From the NCBI GenBank assembly GCA_937950415.1, contig CALFDL010000071.1, positions 1 to 13,433 of the forward strand: 13,433 nt of DNA, read 5' to 3'. Of this stretch, positions 6,348 through 13,383 are shown in pieces; positions within the stretch are counted from its first letter, which is position 1, and each line of letters starts with the position of its first letter. The translations under genes and the position numbers were made by a program. A model generated the notes under the pieces. That model saw only the letters and a program-made list of their open reading frames with translations, was not told the origin of the DNA and did not search any database. The DNA is from an uncultured Collinsella sp. Its GTDB lineage: Bacteria > Actinomycetota > Coriobacteriia > Coriobacteriales > Coriobacteriaceae.

Positions 6348-7787
6348 ATGCTTGACTACAATTTGGAAAAACGCGGCGAGGCATCGCTCTATGAGTATGT
6401 TTACCAGCGAATTCGAGACGATATCGTTGCTGGGCGCATTGCGGCGGGAGAGCATCTGCCGTCTAAGCGCGCCTTTGCCAGTCATCTGGGAATCAGTGTC
6501 ATTACCATCGAGAATGCATATAGCCAGTTACTTGCCGAGGGCTATATTTGTTCAATGCCGCGTCGTGGCTATTACGCTTGCGAGCTTCCGGATGCACCGG
6601 TTTTGCCTTTGGCTTCGGAGGGCATCGACCGAGATGTCGTCTCTGTGGGCCCCAGCGCGCATGATGTCAACGGACAGGTTGAGCTGTTCGATGCACTTTC
6701 TCCTTCCGCTTTGGAGGCGGCGCGGCTTTGGCAAAGCGCACTACGGGCGACGTTGGCATCCGAAGATGAGCGCGAAATCTTTTCGCCCGCACCGGCGCAG
6801 GGCACCGCTCGGCTGCGACGCGCAATTGCTCACCATCTGCGTGGGACAAGGGGCATGAATGTCGACCCCAACAACATTGTTATCGGTGCAGGCGCCCAGC
6901 TGCTCGATACCATGTTGGTTCAGTTGCTTGGAGCCGACAAGGTGTATGCCGTTGAGGACCCGGGCTATTTGCGTCTGACGCGTATCTATCAGGCTATGGG
7001 CTGCAAAGTTCGACATATCCCGTTGGATGACGAGGGCGTGGACTTGAGCACTCTGCAGAAAAGCGGGACCGATGTCCTTCACCTGATGCCGTCCCATCAG
7101 TATCCGACCGGCCTTGTGACGAGCATTGCGCGTCGCTATGCGCTTCTGAGCTGGGCCGCCGAGCGACCAGGTCGGTATCTCATCGAAGATGACTTTGATT
7201 GTGAGTTTCGCCTTGCCGGGAAGCCGATTCCCGCGCTCGCATCGATCGATGCCGCCCAGTCGGTTATCTACACCAACACGTTTTCGAAGAGCCTTTCATC
7301 GGCGTTGCGTTTGGCGTATATGGTGTTGCCCGATGAGCTAATGGAGCGGTTTAGGCGCAACCTTGGTTTCTACGCCTCGTCGGTGAGCTCTGTTGACCAG
7401 GTCGCTTTGGCGCGTTTGCTGGAATCGGGTGATTACGAGCGACATGTGAACCGCGTGCGCGTTCGTGCTCGCGAGGCGCGTGATGGCCTGACGTCGCTTG
7501 TGCGGAAAGCGTTTCCGGCAGGGGAAGTCTCGATCGAGCAGGCAGATGCGGGCCTTTACTGTACCGTGGTTGCGGAGCGTGGAACGGGCGGAAGCACTTT
7601 TGCACGGGCCCTCACGCGCTCGAGCATCTCTTTTATCGATATCGGTGACTGTTTTTGGTGTGCCGATGGCGCATCTGTCCCTGAAAACTCAAGTCAAATT
7701 CTTGTTCAGTATGACGATTTGAGTCCAAAAGCGCTAAATACCTTGGAATCGCAGCTAATGGGAGCGCTCTGCAATCTAAGTGAGTAG
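6348..7787 (+). CDS. pdxR: MocR-family (GntR-type) regulator, probably PdxR
   Basis: This 479-residue fusion has an N-terminal winged helix-turn-helix (about 10-80, with LPSKRAFASHLGISVITIENAYSQL-type sequence) and a fold-type I aminotransferase-like domain (about 105-470). The PLP lysine is K314 in NTFSKSLSSALRLAY; EDDFDCEFR, DPGYLR and PSHQYPTG motifs are also present. MocR proteins next to pdxST typically sense PLP and activate PLP synthesis; the divergent placement supports PdxR, but specificity is inferred. The ATG at 6348 is preferred (AGGTGG 7 bases upstream) over a TTG at 6315. The last codons (LSE-stop) lie inside repeat U1, so the original C-terminus may have been altered. Confidence 0.9.
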   Translation: MLDYNLEKRGEASLYEYVYQRIRDDIVAGRIAAGEHLPSKRAFASHLGISVITIENAYSQLLAEGYICSMPRRGYYACELPDAPVLPLASEGIDRDVVSVGPSAHDVNGQVELFDALSPSALEAARLWQSALRATLASEDEREIFSPAPAQGTARLRRAIAHHLRGTRGMNVDPNNIVIGAGAQLLDTMLVQLLGADKVYAVEDPGYLRLTRIYQAMGCKVRHIPLDDEGVDLSTLQKSGTDVLHLMPSHQYPTGLVTSIARRYALLSWAAERPGRYLIEDDFDCEFRLAGKPIPALASIDAAQSVIYTNTFSKSLSSALRLAYMVLPDELMERFRRNLGFYASSVSSVDQVALARLLESGDYERHVNRVRVRAREARDGLTSLVRKAFPAGEVSIEQADAGLYCTVVAERGTGGSTFARALTRSSISFIDIGDCFWCADGASVPENSSQILVQYDDLSPKALNTLESQLMGALCNLSE

Positions 7788-7896
7788 GCTTTTGGAACTT
7801 TGGCGACCAGGCAGTTTTGTAACAAGCTATCTACCTGCGGTTTTGAAAAGCAGGATGACCGGGCTGCTCGGGATGTTCAAAAAAGTCTACTCACTT
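7776..7896. repeat. Palindrome-ended ~120-bp direct repeat, unit U1
   Basis: Terminal arms 7778-7793 and 7881-7896 pair over 16 bp with one G-U pair (AAGTGAGTAGGCTTTT). It is directly repeated as U2 (9195-9318), with shared interior blocks TGGCGACCAGGC, GTTTTG, AACAAG, CCTGCG, AAAGCA and CTGCTCGG. It resembles a miniature inverted-repeat element or REP-like unit. It starts inside the end of the MocR gene and supplies its stop codon. Confidence 0.65.
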
Positions 7897-7929
7897 GTCG
7901 CGCAAAGCTTCTGCATGAGAAAAAATGGG

Positions 7930-8037
7930 GTTTTCAACAGAACTTCGTCCAGCTCTCGGCAAGCTTTTGGCCAGTTGGGGAGGGCTGTTGAAAACTTGGC
8001 AGTCCGTTCGGCACCATTTTTGGCGCGTTCGCGCCAA
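7930..8037. other. Two palindromes in the leader of the nuclease-like gene
   Basis: GTTTTCAACAG at 7930-7940 and its perfect complement at 7985-7995 could form a hairpin with a 44-nt loop. TTGGCGCG at 8020-8027 and CGCGCCAA at 8030-8037 form a tight hairpin 41 bp before the next start codon. Role unknown: operators, attenuation or remnants of further repeats are all possible. Nothing coding is seen in 7897-8078. Confidence 0.45.
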
Positions 8038-8078
8038 TGCGTGACTGACTGGGTTGAAATTCGTGTTTTCCTGTGCCT

Positions 8079-9206
8079 ATGAAAGATCTACTTTGTGACA
8101 TATCGGCTTTTAGGTACTGGCGTTTGCCCCCTCAGGTCCGCGCTCTGTGTCCGCCGCTTCCACGACCGGAAGAAGACCGGCAGCGATATGATCTCGCCCG
8201 CAACCCGACGGCTGCGGTCGCGCTCGGTTTTCCGTTGTATACATTGGTTCAGACGAGAAACAAACGGACTTGTCCTGCCAGCATTAGGCAGCGGCTGTTT
8301 CTTGGTGAGCTCCCCAGGGAATCCGTGCTGGAAACGGAGCATGGGTTTTTGGTTACATCTCCTCTACTGACGACATTCATCATGTCGCGGCATCTGACGG
8401 ATCTTCAGCTTCTTTTGGTATTGGCGGAGATGTGTGGCTTGTTTGCGGTGTGTGCCCTGCCGGCGGCACTTGAGGCGGAGCTTTCGCGTGCAATTGATTC
8501 GGGCGCGATTTCGACAACGTTCGGTTGGGTGCGCTGCCCGTCCGAGGACGGCATCGCCTCAAATTTATGGCGTCGAGACGCTTTGGTTTTGGGCGGAGAC
8601 CTTGACCGTTTTTGTTCAGATGTTTGCGGGATGCGTTACGGCAATAGATTTATGGCGGTATCGCAACTCGTTCCATTGGGTGCCGCGTCGCCTTTTGAGG
8701 TCGAGGCGTTTTTGTTGCTTGGACTGCCGCGAGCCCTGGGAGGCGAAGGGTTTTGCGGCATAGAGCTCAATGTCGAAGTGACGTTAAGCACAAGTGCTCG
8801 AGCGATTGTGGGAAAGTCCCGTGTATATATCGACCTACTTCTTTCTTCGCCGGACGGTAGGCGACAGGTGGCCATTGAATGTCAGGGAAAGGCCTCGCAC
8901 GGACGCGCAGGGGATGGCTTGCGTGACGCTGACCGCATGACGGCCCTTCAGGCCATGGGCTACGATGTGCTTCTCCTTACACACAGACAGATATCGGATG
9001 AGGATAGATTCCGCGCGATCGTTAAGGCCGTATGCAGGATGCTCGATGCTGAATATCGCGATAAAAGCTCAGATGAGCAAAGGGCTGAGACATTACTTCG
9101 GTCTGAACTATTCGTTGACTGGACAAAATTGGGAGTAATTGACGGAAAGATGCCCGTTAGACACAAAACAGTTCGATCGTGGACGGCTGCGGTTCTAAGT
9201 GAGTAG
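8079..9206 (+). CDS. Uncharacterised AbiEi-like protein with PD-(D/E)XK-like C-terminus
   Basis: I cannot name a characterised homologue. The 375-residue protein has an N-terminal half (about 1-125) resembling AbiEi-antitoxin-like proteins in layout: LCDISAFRYWR near the start, then a stretch LETEHGFLVTSPLLTTF that recalls the 'gv.VtsP.rT' segment of that group. The C-terminal part (about 235-335) resembles small PD-(D/E)XK endonuclease-fold domains: D252 in YIDLLL, E267 in VAIECQGK (Q269 where K is usual, K271 nearby), then DRMTALQAMGYDVLLLTHRQI. No signal peptide or membrane segment is obvious. The start is uncertain: no clear ribosome site; ATG 8079 is chosen, with in-frame GTG 8073 possible. 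It stands alone, bracketed by repeats U1 and U2, suggesting acquisition. Function as nuclease, antitoxin or defence protein is inference. Confidence 0.7.
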   Translation: MKDLLCDISAFRYWRLPPQVRALCPPLPRPEEDRQRYDLARNPTAAVALGFPLYTLVQTRNKRTCPASIRQRLFLGELPRESVLETEHGFLVTSPLLTTFIMSRHLTDLQLLLVLAEMCGLFAVCALPAALEAELSRAIDSGAISTTFGWVRCPSEDGIASNLWRRDALVLGGDLDRFCSDVCGMRYGNRFMAVSQLVPLGAASPFEVEAFLLLGLPRALGGEGFCGIELNVEVTLSTSARAIVGKSRVYIDLLLSSPDGRRQVAIECQGKASHGRAGDGLRDADRMTALQAMGYDVLLLTHRQISDEDRFRAIVKAVCRMLDAEYRDKSSDEQRAETLLRSELFVDWTKLGVIDGKMPVRHKTVRSWTAAVLSE

Positions 9207-9318
9207 ACTTTTGGCTTGATGGCGACCAGGCCGTTTTGAAACAAGTCATTTCCCTGCGACTTTATAAAGCAATACGGATGGTCTGCTCGGCAAGTTTCGA
9301 AAAGTCTACTCACTTAGT
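9195..9318. repeat. Palindrome-ended ~120-bp direct repeat, unit U2
   Basis: Perfect 18-bp terminal inverted repeats (9195-9212 and 9301-9318, CTAAGTGAGTAGACTTTT and complement). Direct counterpart of U1, with about the same length and clear interior similarity. It begins within the last codons of the nuclease-like gene and supplies its stop. The right arm is followed by a T-run (9319-9323). The 64 bp from 9319 to the next terminator show nothing else. Confidence 0.68.
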
Positions 9319-9382
9319 TTTTGACGAGAGACCGATGCCGAAGATAGCTCTATTTCAGGGCGTTAACGAGTCCTCGAGACAC

Positions 9383-9413
9383 AAAAAGGCCCGAACCAAT
9401 ACGGTCCGGGCCT
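9383..9413 (-). terminator. Rho-independent terminator of the rubrerythrin gene
   Basis: On the minus strand AGGCCCGGACC pairs with GGTTCGGGCCT (one G-U pair) around a 5-nt loop, followed by five T residues. It lies 34 bp after the rubrerythrin stop codon. Confidence 0.88.
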
Positions 9414-9447
9414 CATCGAACTAGAGGTTATGTCTCAGGCAGTTGGC

Positions 9448-10008
9448 TTAGCCAAAGTAACGCTTGAGCAGGCCGGCGAAAGCCTTGCCGTGGCGAGCTT
9501 CGTCGCGAGCCATCTCGTGCACGGTGTCGTGGATGGCATCGAGACCAGCGGCCTTGGCACGCTTGGCAAGATCGGTCTTGCCGGCGGTGGCGCCGTTCTC
9601 GGCCTCAACGCGCATTTCGAGGTTCTTCTTAGTGGAGTCGGTCACGACCTCGCCCAGGAGCTCGGCGAACTTGGCGGCATGCTCTGCCTCCTCGTGGGCA
9701 GCCTTCTCCCAGTACAGGCCGATCTCGGGATAGCCCTCGCGATGAGCGACGCGCGCCATGGCCAGGTACATACCGACCTCGGAGCACTCGCCCTCAAAGT
9801 TGGCGCGCAGGTCGGCAACGATGTCCTCGGAGACGCCCTCCATCTTGGCGACGCCCACGACGTGCTCGGCAGCCCACTCGAGCTGACCCTCCTCCTGCTT
9901 CAGGAAGCGAGAACCGGGAACGCCGCACTGGGGGCACTTGAAGTCCTCGGGCAGCTGGTCGCCGTCGAACTCTTCCACATAACCGCAAACGGGGCAAACA
10001 AACTTCAT
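9448..10008 (-). CDS. Rubrerythrin, reverse domain order (N-terminal rubredoxin)
   Basis: A 186-residue cytoplasmic non-haem iron protein that reduces hydrogen peroxide, and in some anaerobes oxygen, with electrons from NAD(P)H-linked donors. The rubredoxin-type FeS4 site comes first: C5, C8, C25 and C28 (CPVCGY and CPQCGVP). The four-helix ferritin-like diiron domain follows (about 45-186) with ExxH motifs at E107-H110 and E170-H173 and helix glutamates including E74 and E137. Usual rubrerythrins have the rubredoxin at the C-terminus; this order matches the reverse rubrerythrins of anaerobes. The ATG at 10008 is set by the conserved MKFVCPVCGY start and AAAGGA 8 bases upstream. Monocistronic, with its own promoter and terminator. 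Confidence 0.95.
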   Translation of the reverse strand: MKFVCPVCGYVEEFDGDQLPEDFKCPQCGVPGSRFLKQEEGQLEWAAEHVVGVAKMEGVSEDIVADLRANFEGECSEVGMYLAMARVAHREGYPEIGLYWEKAAHEEAEHAAKFAELLGEVVTDSTKKNLEMRVEAENGATAGKTDLAKRAKAAGLDAIHDTVHEMARDEARHGKAFAGLLKRYFG

Positions 10009-10012
10009 GATT

Positions 10013-10073
10013 CGATCCTTTCGATCGATGGCGATTGTGCGCTCGTCCGGTCCCGTAAGGGCCCTCTCCGGAC
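10013..10073 (-). other. Structured leader of the rubrerythrin mRNA
   Basis: GTCCGG/CCGGAC (10045-10050 with 10068-10073) encloses a smaller CCC/GGG stem (10052-10054, 10059-10061). Closer to the gene, CGATC/GATCG (10013-10017 with 10023-10027) holds part of the AAAGGA ribosome site in its loop. It could tune mRNA stability or translation; no known riboswitch is recognised. Confidence 0.35.
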
Positions 10074-10092
10074 GTGCGTCTTGACGAGTTCT

Positions 10093-10120
10093 ATTATCCA
10101 TAAATGCAACCAAATGTGAA
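10093..10120 (-). promoter_or_regulatory. Promoter of the rubrerythrin gene
   Basis: On the minus strand TTCACA (10115-10120) and GATAAT (10093-10098), spaced 16 bp, each match the sigma-70 consensus at 5 of 6 positions. The predicted transcript start leaves a leader of roughly 80 nt. Confidence 0.6.
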
Positions 10121-10229
10121 GCCTATTAGGAATGATTTTTAATAAAACAATTTTGAGATATGAAGATGGTGATTGATTAACGATTGGCAGGCCGTCTTTG
10201 ACCGCCGCTGAGTACAATCGGGCGAGCAA

Positions 10230-10247
10230 ATGTTGACCTATCAACAA
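10230..10247 (+). promoter_or_regulatory. Rex-like palindrome upstream of the alcohol dehydrogenase
   Basis: TGTTGA-CCTA-TCAACA (10231-10236 and 10241-10246) lies just before the AAGGAG ribosome site. Its TGTnnA-N4-TnnACA layout resembles operators of the NADH-sensing repressor Rex, which often controls alcohol and aldehyde dehydrogenases, but the inner bases differ from common Rex consensus sites. It could equally be an mRNA hairpin. A TACAAT -10-like box lies at 10213-10218 without a well placed -35. Confidence 0.35.
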
Positions 10248-10264
10248 ATGAAGGAGTTTCCTTT

Positions 10265-11485
10265 ATGCATCTAGCCCGTCGTGCCTGGTGCCGAACATAT
10301 CAGACGGTTTTTCGCATTGCATTGCCGATCCTGCCCTATACCGAGCCGCGCATTTTAGAGCATGCCGAGGATGTGCCCGCGGTGCTTCAAAAGCGCTCGA
10401 TCCAGAAGGTCCTTATCGTGACAGACCCTGGTATTGCACGTTTGGGGCTCACGGCATCACTCGAGCGTGCGCTTACGGGTCAGGGGATTGGCGTTACGGT
10501 CTATGCCGAAACGCGTGCGAACCCCACGGTCTCAAACGTGGAGGAAGCGGCGTCCCTGTATCGCGAGAGCGCCTGCCAGGCCATTATCGGCTTTGGCGGC
10601 GGTTCGGCCATGGACTGCGCCAAGGGCGTGGGCGCACGCATCGCACAGCCAAATAAGCCCATCAACAAGATGCGCGGCCTGTTGCGCGTCCACCGTCTCC
10701 TGCCGCTGCTTATTGCGGTTCCCACTACCGCCGGTACGGGAAGCGAAGTCACACTCGCGGCGGTTATCACCGATGACGAGACGCACTACAAATACCCCAT
10801 TAACGACTTTGTGCTTATTCCGCGCTTTGCGGTGCACGACCCCGAGTTTACACGCGGCCTGCCCGCCTCCCTTACGGGGCAGACGGGCATGGATGCTCTG
10901 ACACATGCCGTCGAGGCGTTTATCGGGCGCAGCACCACGCCCCATACGCGTAAGATGGCGCGTCAGGCGGTCCAGCTCATCCGCGACAATTTGCTCGAGG
11001 CTTATGAGCATGGCGACGACATGCGCGCTCGTCGCAATATGCTTTCGGCGGCGTATAAGGCGGGCGTTGCGTTTACTCGCTCCTATGTCGGATATGTGCA
11101 TGCCATCGCGCACAGCCTGGGCGGCCGATACGGAATTCCGCACGGTTTGGCCAACGCGATCATCCTGCCGCACATGCTTCGCGCTTATGGTGACGCCGCC
11201 GCCCCCAAGCTTGCCGATCTTGCTCGCATGGCCGGTATCGCGCCGGCTAACGCGCAGGACAGTCTTGCGGCCGAGGCCTTTATCGATTGGGTCGACCGCA
11301 TGAACGCCGCCTTGGGCATACCCAAATATGTGACGGGCATTCGCCGCTCCGACATTCCTGAGATGGCGGCGCATGCCGATGCCGAGGCCAATCCCCTGTA
11401 CCCCGTTCCGCTTTTAATGGACCGTTTGGAGCTCGAGCATATGTACGAGGTCGTTGCGGGTGGTATGTTTGAAGACGAGAACTAG
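10265..11485 (+). CDS. Iron-containing (group III) alcohol dehydrogenase
   Basis: A 406-residue NAD(P)-dependent oxidoreductase interconverting alcohols and aldehydes or ketones. The nucleotide-binding N-terminal part has GFGGGSAMDCAK (109-120) and PTTAGTGSE (153-161). The metal-binding helical part has D210, H214, H279 and H293, whose spacing (4, 65, 14) matches the D/H/H/H ligands of lactaldehyde reductase FucO. Substrate cannot be read from sequence. The ATG at 10265 follows AAGGAG with 8 bases between. The next gene, an aldehyde dehydrogenase, starts 8 bp after its stop, so the two form an operon that could interconvert an alcohol, its aldehyde and its acid while balancing NADH. Confidence 0.93.
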   Translation: MHLARRAWCRTYQTVFRIALPILPYTEPRILEHAEDVPAVLQKRSIQKVLIVTDPGIARLGLTASLERALTGQGIGVTVYAETRANPTVSNVEEAASLYRESACQAIIGFGGGSAMDCAKGVGARIAQPNKPINKMRGLLRVHRLLPLLIAVPTTAGTGSEVTLAAVITDDETHYKYPINDFVLIPRFAVHDPEFTRGLPASLTGQTGMDALTHAVEAFIGRSTTPHTRKMARQAVQLIRDNLLEAYEHGDDMRARRNMLSAAYKAGVAFTRSYVGYVHAIAHSLGGRYGIPHGLANAIILPHMLRAYGDAAAPKLADLARMAGIAPANAQDSLAAEAFIDWVDRMNAALGIPKYVTGIRRSDIPEMAAHADAEANPLYPVPLLMDRLELEHMYEVVAGGMFEDEN

Positions 11486-11493
11486 GAGGGCCC

Positions 11494-12873
11494 ATGAACA
11501 CCGAGGAAATCGCGCGCATCGTTGCCGATCAGCGCGCCTATTTTAAGACACACGCCACGTTTGATGTCGATGCTCGACGTCGTGCGCTCGTGAGTTTACG
11601 CGATGCGGTGCGGGCCCACGAGGCCGATATTGCCCATGCGCTCAAGACCGATTTGGGAAAGTCGCATGACGAGGCATATATGTGCGAGATCGGCACGTCG
11701 CTTTCCGAGATTCGTCATCAGATCGCTCACGTGGCTCGATGGAGTCGTCCGCGCCTGCGTCCGTGTGACCTTGCCAACGCCGTGAGCGCGTGCAAAACGC
11801 AAGCCGTGCCCTATGGCGTCACGCTCATCATGGCTCCGTGGAACTACCCGTTTTTGCTAACACTCGAGCCGCTCGCCGGCGCCCTTGCCGCGGGCAATAC
11901 CGTGGTCATCAAGCCGAGCGCCTATGCTCCGGCATCGAGCGCGGTGCTCAAGCAAATCTGTGAAGAGGCATTTGATCCGCGCCTGGTGACGGTTGTCGAG
12001 GGCGGGCGCGCCGAGAACGAAGCGTTGCTCGATGAGTGCTGGGACAAGATCTTCTTTACCGGTAGCGTTCCGGTCGGCAAGCTCGTCATGGAGCGTGCAA
12101 GTAAAAACCTCACACCCGTGACGCTTGAGCTGGGCGGAAAGAGTCCCTGCATCGTGGATGCGACGGCTAACTTGAAGGTCGCGGCACGCCGTATCGCCTT
12201 TGGTAAATGGCTCAACGTGGGGCAGACCTGCGTGGCGCCCGACTACCTGCTGGTCGATGCGCGCGTGCACGACGAGCTGCTGGACCTCATCAAGGAGGAG
12301 GCCCGCCGCATGTTTGGCGAGCATCCGCTCGACAATGAGAATTACGGTCATATTGTCAACGCCAAGCATTTCGCGCGCGTACGCGGGCTGATCGACCCCG
12401 ACAAGGTTGTGCTGGGAGGTACCGCGCGCGAGTCGTCGCTCAAGATTGAGCCGACGATTTTGGACGGCGTGGCGCCTGAGGACGCCGTAATGCAGGAGGA
12501 GATTTTCGGCCCCATCTTGCCGGTGCTGTCGTTTGAGAGCCTAGACGAGGCCGAGACGTTTATTACGGATCGTCCGACGCCGCTGGCCCTGTATATCTTT
12601 AGCCAAGACCGTGAGGTTCAGCAGCGCTTTGTGCGTTACGTGCCCTTTGGTGGTGGCTGTGTTAATGACACCATTATGCATTTGGCCACGAGCCATATGG
12701 GCTTTGGCGGCATGGGGGCGAGCGGTATGGGACAGTACCATGGACGCGAGAGCTTCGATACGTTTAGCCACAAGAAGAGCATCGTGAACAAGACAACGTG
12801 GCTGGACGTGCCGTTCCGCTATGCCCCTTACGCAAGCTGGAAGCACAAGTTCGTGCGCATGTTTGTGCATTAG
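11494..12873 (+). CDS. Aldehyde dehydrogenase, class 3-like
   Basis: A 459-residue NAD(P)-dependent dehydrogenase oxidising aldehydes to carboxylic acids. Visible motifs: APWNYPF with catalytic-loop Asn117, K140 in VIKPSAYAP, FFTGSVPVGK (187-196), general base E212 in LELGGKSP, nucleophile Cys246 in GQTCVAPD, and EEIFGPILPV. The short length and the C-terminal FGGMGASGMGQYHG and FDTFSHKKSIV segments resemble ALDH3/YwdH-type enzymes rather than CoA-acylating ones, so the product should be a free acid. The start has a strong AGGAGGG site overlapping the end of the upstream dehydrogenase operon partner. Last gene of the operon, followed by a terminator. The physiological aldehyde is unknown. Confidence 0.95.
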   Translation: MNTEEIARIVADQRAYFKTHATFDVDARRRALVSLRDAVRAHEADIAHALKTDLGKSHDEAYMCEIGTSLSEIRHQIAHVARWSRPRLRPCDLANAVSACKTQAVPYGVTLIMAPWNYPFLLTLEPLAGALAAGNTVVIKPSAYAPASSAVLKQICEEAFDPRLVTVVEGGRAENEALLDECWDKIFFTGSVPVGKLVMERASKNLTPVTLELGGKSPCIVDATANLKVAARRIAFGKWLNVGQTCVAPDYLLVDARVHDELLDLIKEEARRMFGEHPLDNENYGHIVNAKHFARVRGLIDPDKVVLGGTARESSLKIEPTILDGVAPEDAVMQEEIFGPILPVLSFESLDEAETFITDRPTPLALYIFSQDREVQQRFVRYVPFGGGCVNDTIMHLATSHMGFGGMGASGMGQYHGRESFDTFSHKKSIVNKTTWLDVPFRYAPYASWKHKFVRMFVH

Positions 12874-12896
12874 AATCAGATGACATAGGGATAAAC

Positions 12897-12935
12897 AAAG
12901 TGGCCGCCCCCGCGTAAGCGAAGACGGCCACTTTT
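12897..12935 (+). terminator. Terminator of the dehydrogenase operon
   Basis: AAAGTGGCCG (12897-12906) pairs perfectly with CGGCCACTTT (12925-12934) around an 18-nt loop that can pair further, ending in a short T-run. It lies 23 bp after the aldehyde dehydrogenase stop. A complementary A-run on the other side makes it potentially bidirectional. Confidence 0.75.
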
Positions 12936-12939
12936 CACG

Positions 12940-13119
12940 ATGAAAACGTGTATCGGAGTTGGCAAGACCCGCTGCCGCGGGTGCCATCCGTGTTCCAATC
13001 TTATCTGCAAGCGTTCCGTCGCGCAAGCGTTGCGGCAAACGATTGAAAGACGCAGACAGGATGAATTTGTGTCCGCACGGGCCCGTAGACTTCTCAACTA
13101 CGTTGTGGATGCTCGCTAA
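12940..13119 (+). CDS. Possible cysteine-rich small protein
   Basis: An open frame of 59 residues not recognised as a known family. The N-terminal part has five cysteines (C4, C12, C15, C18, C23), including a CxxCxxCx4C cluster (12-23) that could bind zinc or an iron-sulphur centre; the rest is a charged, arginine-rich likely helix (RQTIERRRQ, ARARRLL). It ends 18 bp before the next small gene's start, on the same strand. Against it: no ribosome binding site, since the ATG lies directly after the terminator stem, and three AGA codons, which look rare here. It could be a chance frame in the leader of the next gene. Confidence 0.4.
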   Translation: MKTCIGVGKTRCRGCHPCSNLICKRSVAQALRQTIERRRQDEFVSARARRLLNYVVDAR

Positions 13120-13137
13120 TCGGTAATGGAGGCGCAC

Positions 13138-13317
13138 GTGTTTGATGACGATGACCTGTTCGATCTGACAGACGATCCGTTTGAGTGGGATATGCTACTC
13201 GATGACGATGAGTTGGAGCAGGACCGTAAGAAGCGGCAGGGCAAGAAGGCGCGGGATGACGCTTCGAAAAAGCAGGACAAGCGTCGCCGAGGTCTGTTCG
13301 GCGGGCTCTTTGGGTGA
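13138..13317 (+). CDS. Small charged hypothetical protein
   Basis: A 59-residue protein of unknown function with strong charge asymmetry: the first ~32 residues are acidic (FDDDDLFDLTDDPFEWD, LLDDDELEQD), the next ~20 basic (KKRQGKKAR, KKQDKRRR), and it ends in LFGGLFG. No cysteines, signal peptide or membrane span. GTG 13138 is chosen because GGAGG (13128-13132) lies 5 bases upstream; the ATG at 13126 would contain that site itself. Low complexity and charge suggest a disordered protein that may bind nucleic acid or a basic partner, but this is a guess. The metallophosphoesterase gene starts 66 bp downstream. Confidence 0.65.
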   Translation: MFDDDDLFDLTDDPFEWDMLLDDDELEQDRKKRQGKKARDDASKKQDKRRRGLFGGLFG

Positions 13318-13343
13318 CTGTCTCATCGTCGCGTCTGTATACT
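13314..13343 (+). promoter_or_regulatory. Candidate promoter for the metallophosphoesterase gene
   Basis: TATACT (13338-13343) is a good -10 box; GTGACT (13314-13319) 18 bp upstream is a weak -35. The start codon lies 41 bp downstream. Confidence 0.45.
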
Positions 13344-13383
13344 AAACAGGTCTTATACGCGTTGCGAAATGAGGACAGAGACG

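Noticed and set aside
8054..8083. TTGAAA and TATGAA as a promoter for the nuclease-like gene
   Set aside because: The -10 would cover the chosen start codon, placing transcription inside the gene and cutting off the LCDISAFRYWR segment.
9430..10119. A 229-codon plus-strand frame opposite rubrerythrin
   Set aside because: Antisense shadow; the minus strand carries the rubredoxin cysteines, diiron motifs, promoter and terminator.
12541..13137. A 198-codon minus-strand frame across the aldehyde dehydrogenase end
   Set aside because: Antisense shadow crossing a clear terminator, with no domain or ribosome site.
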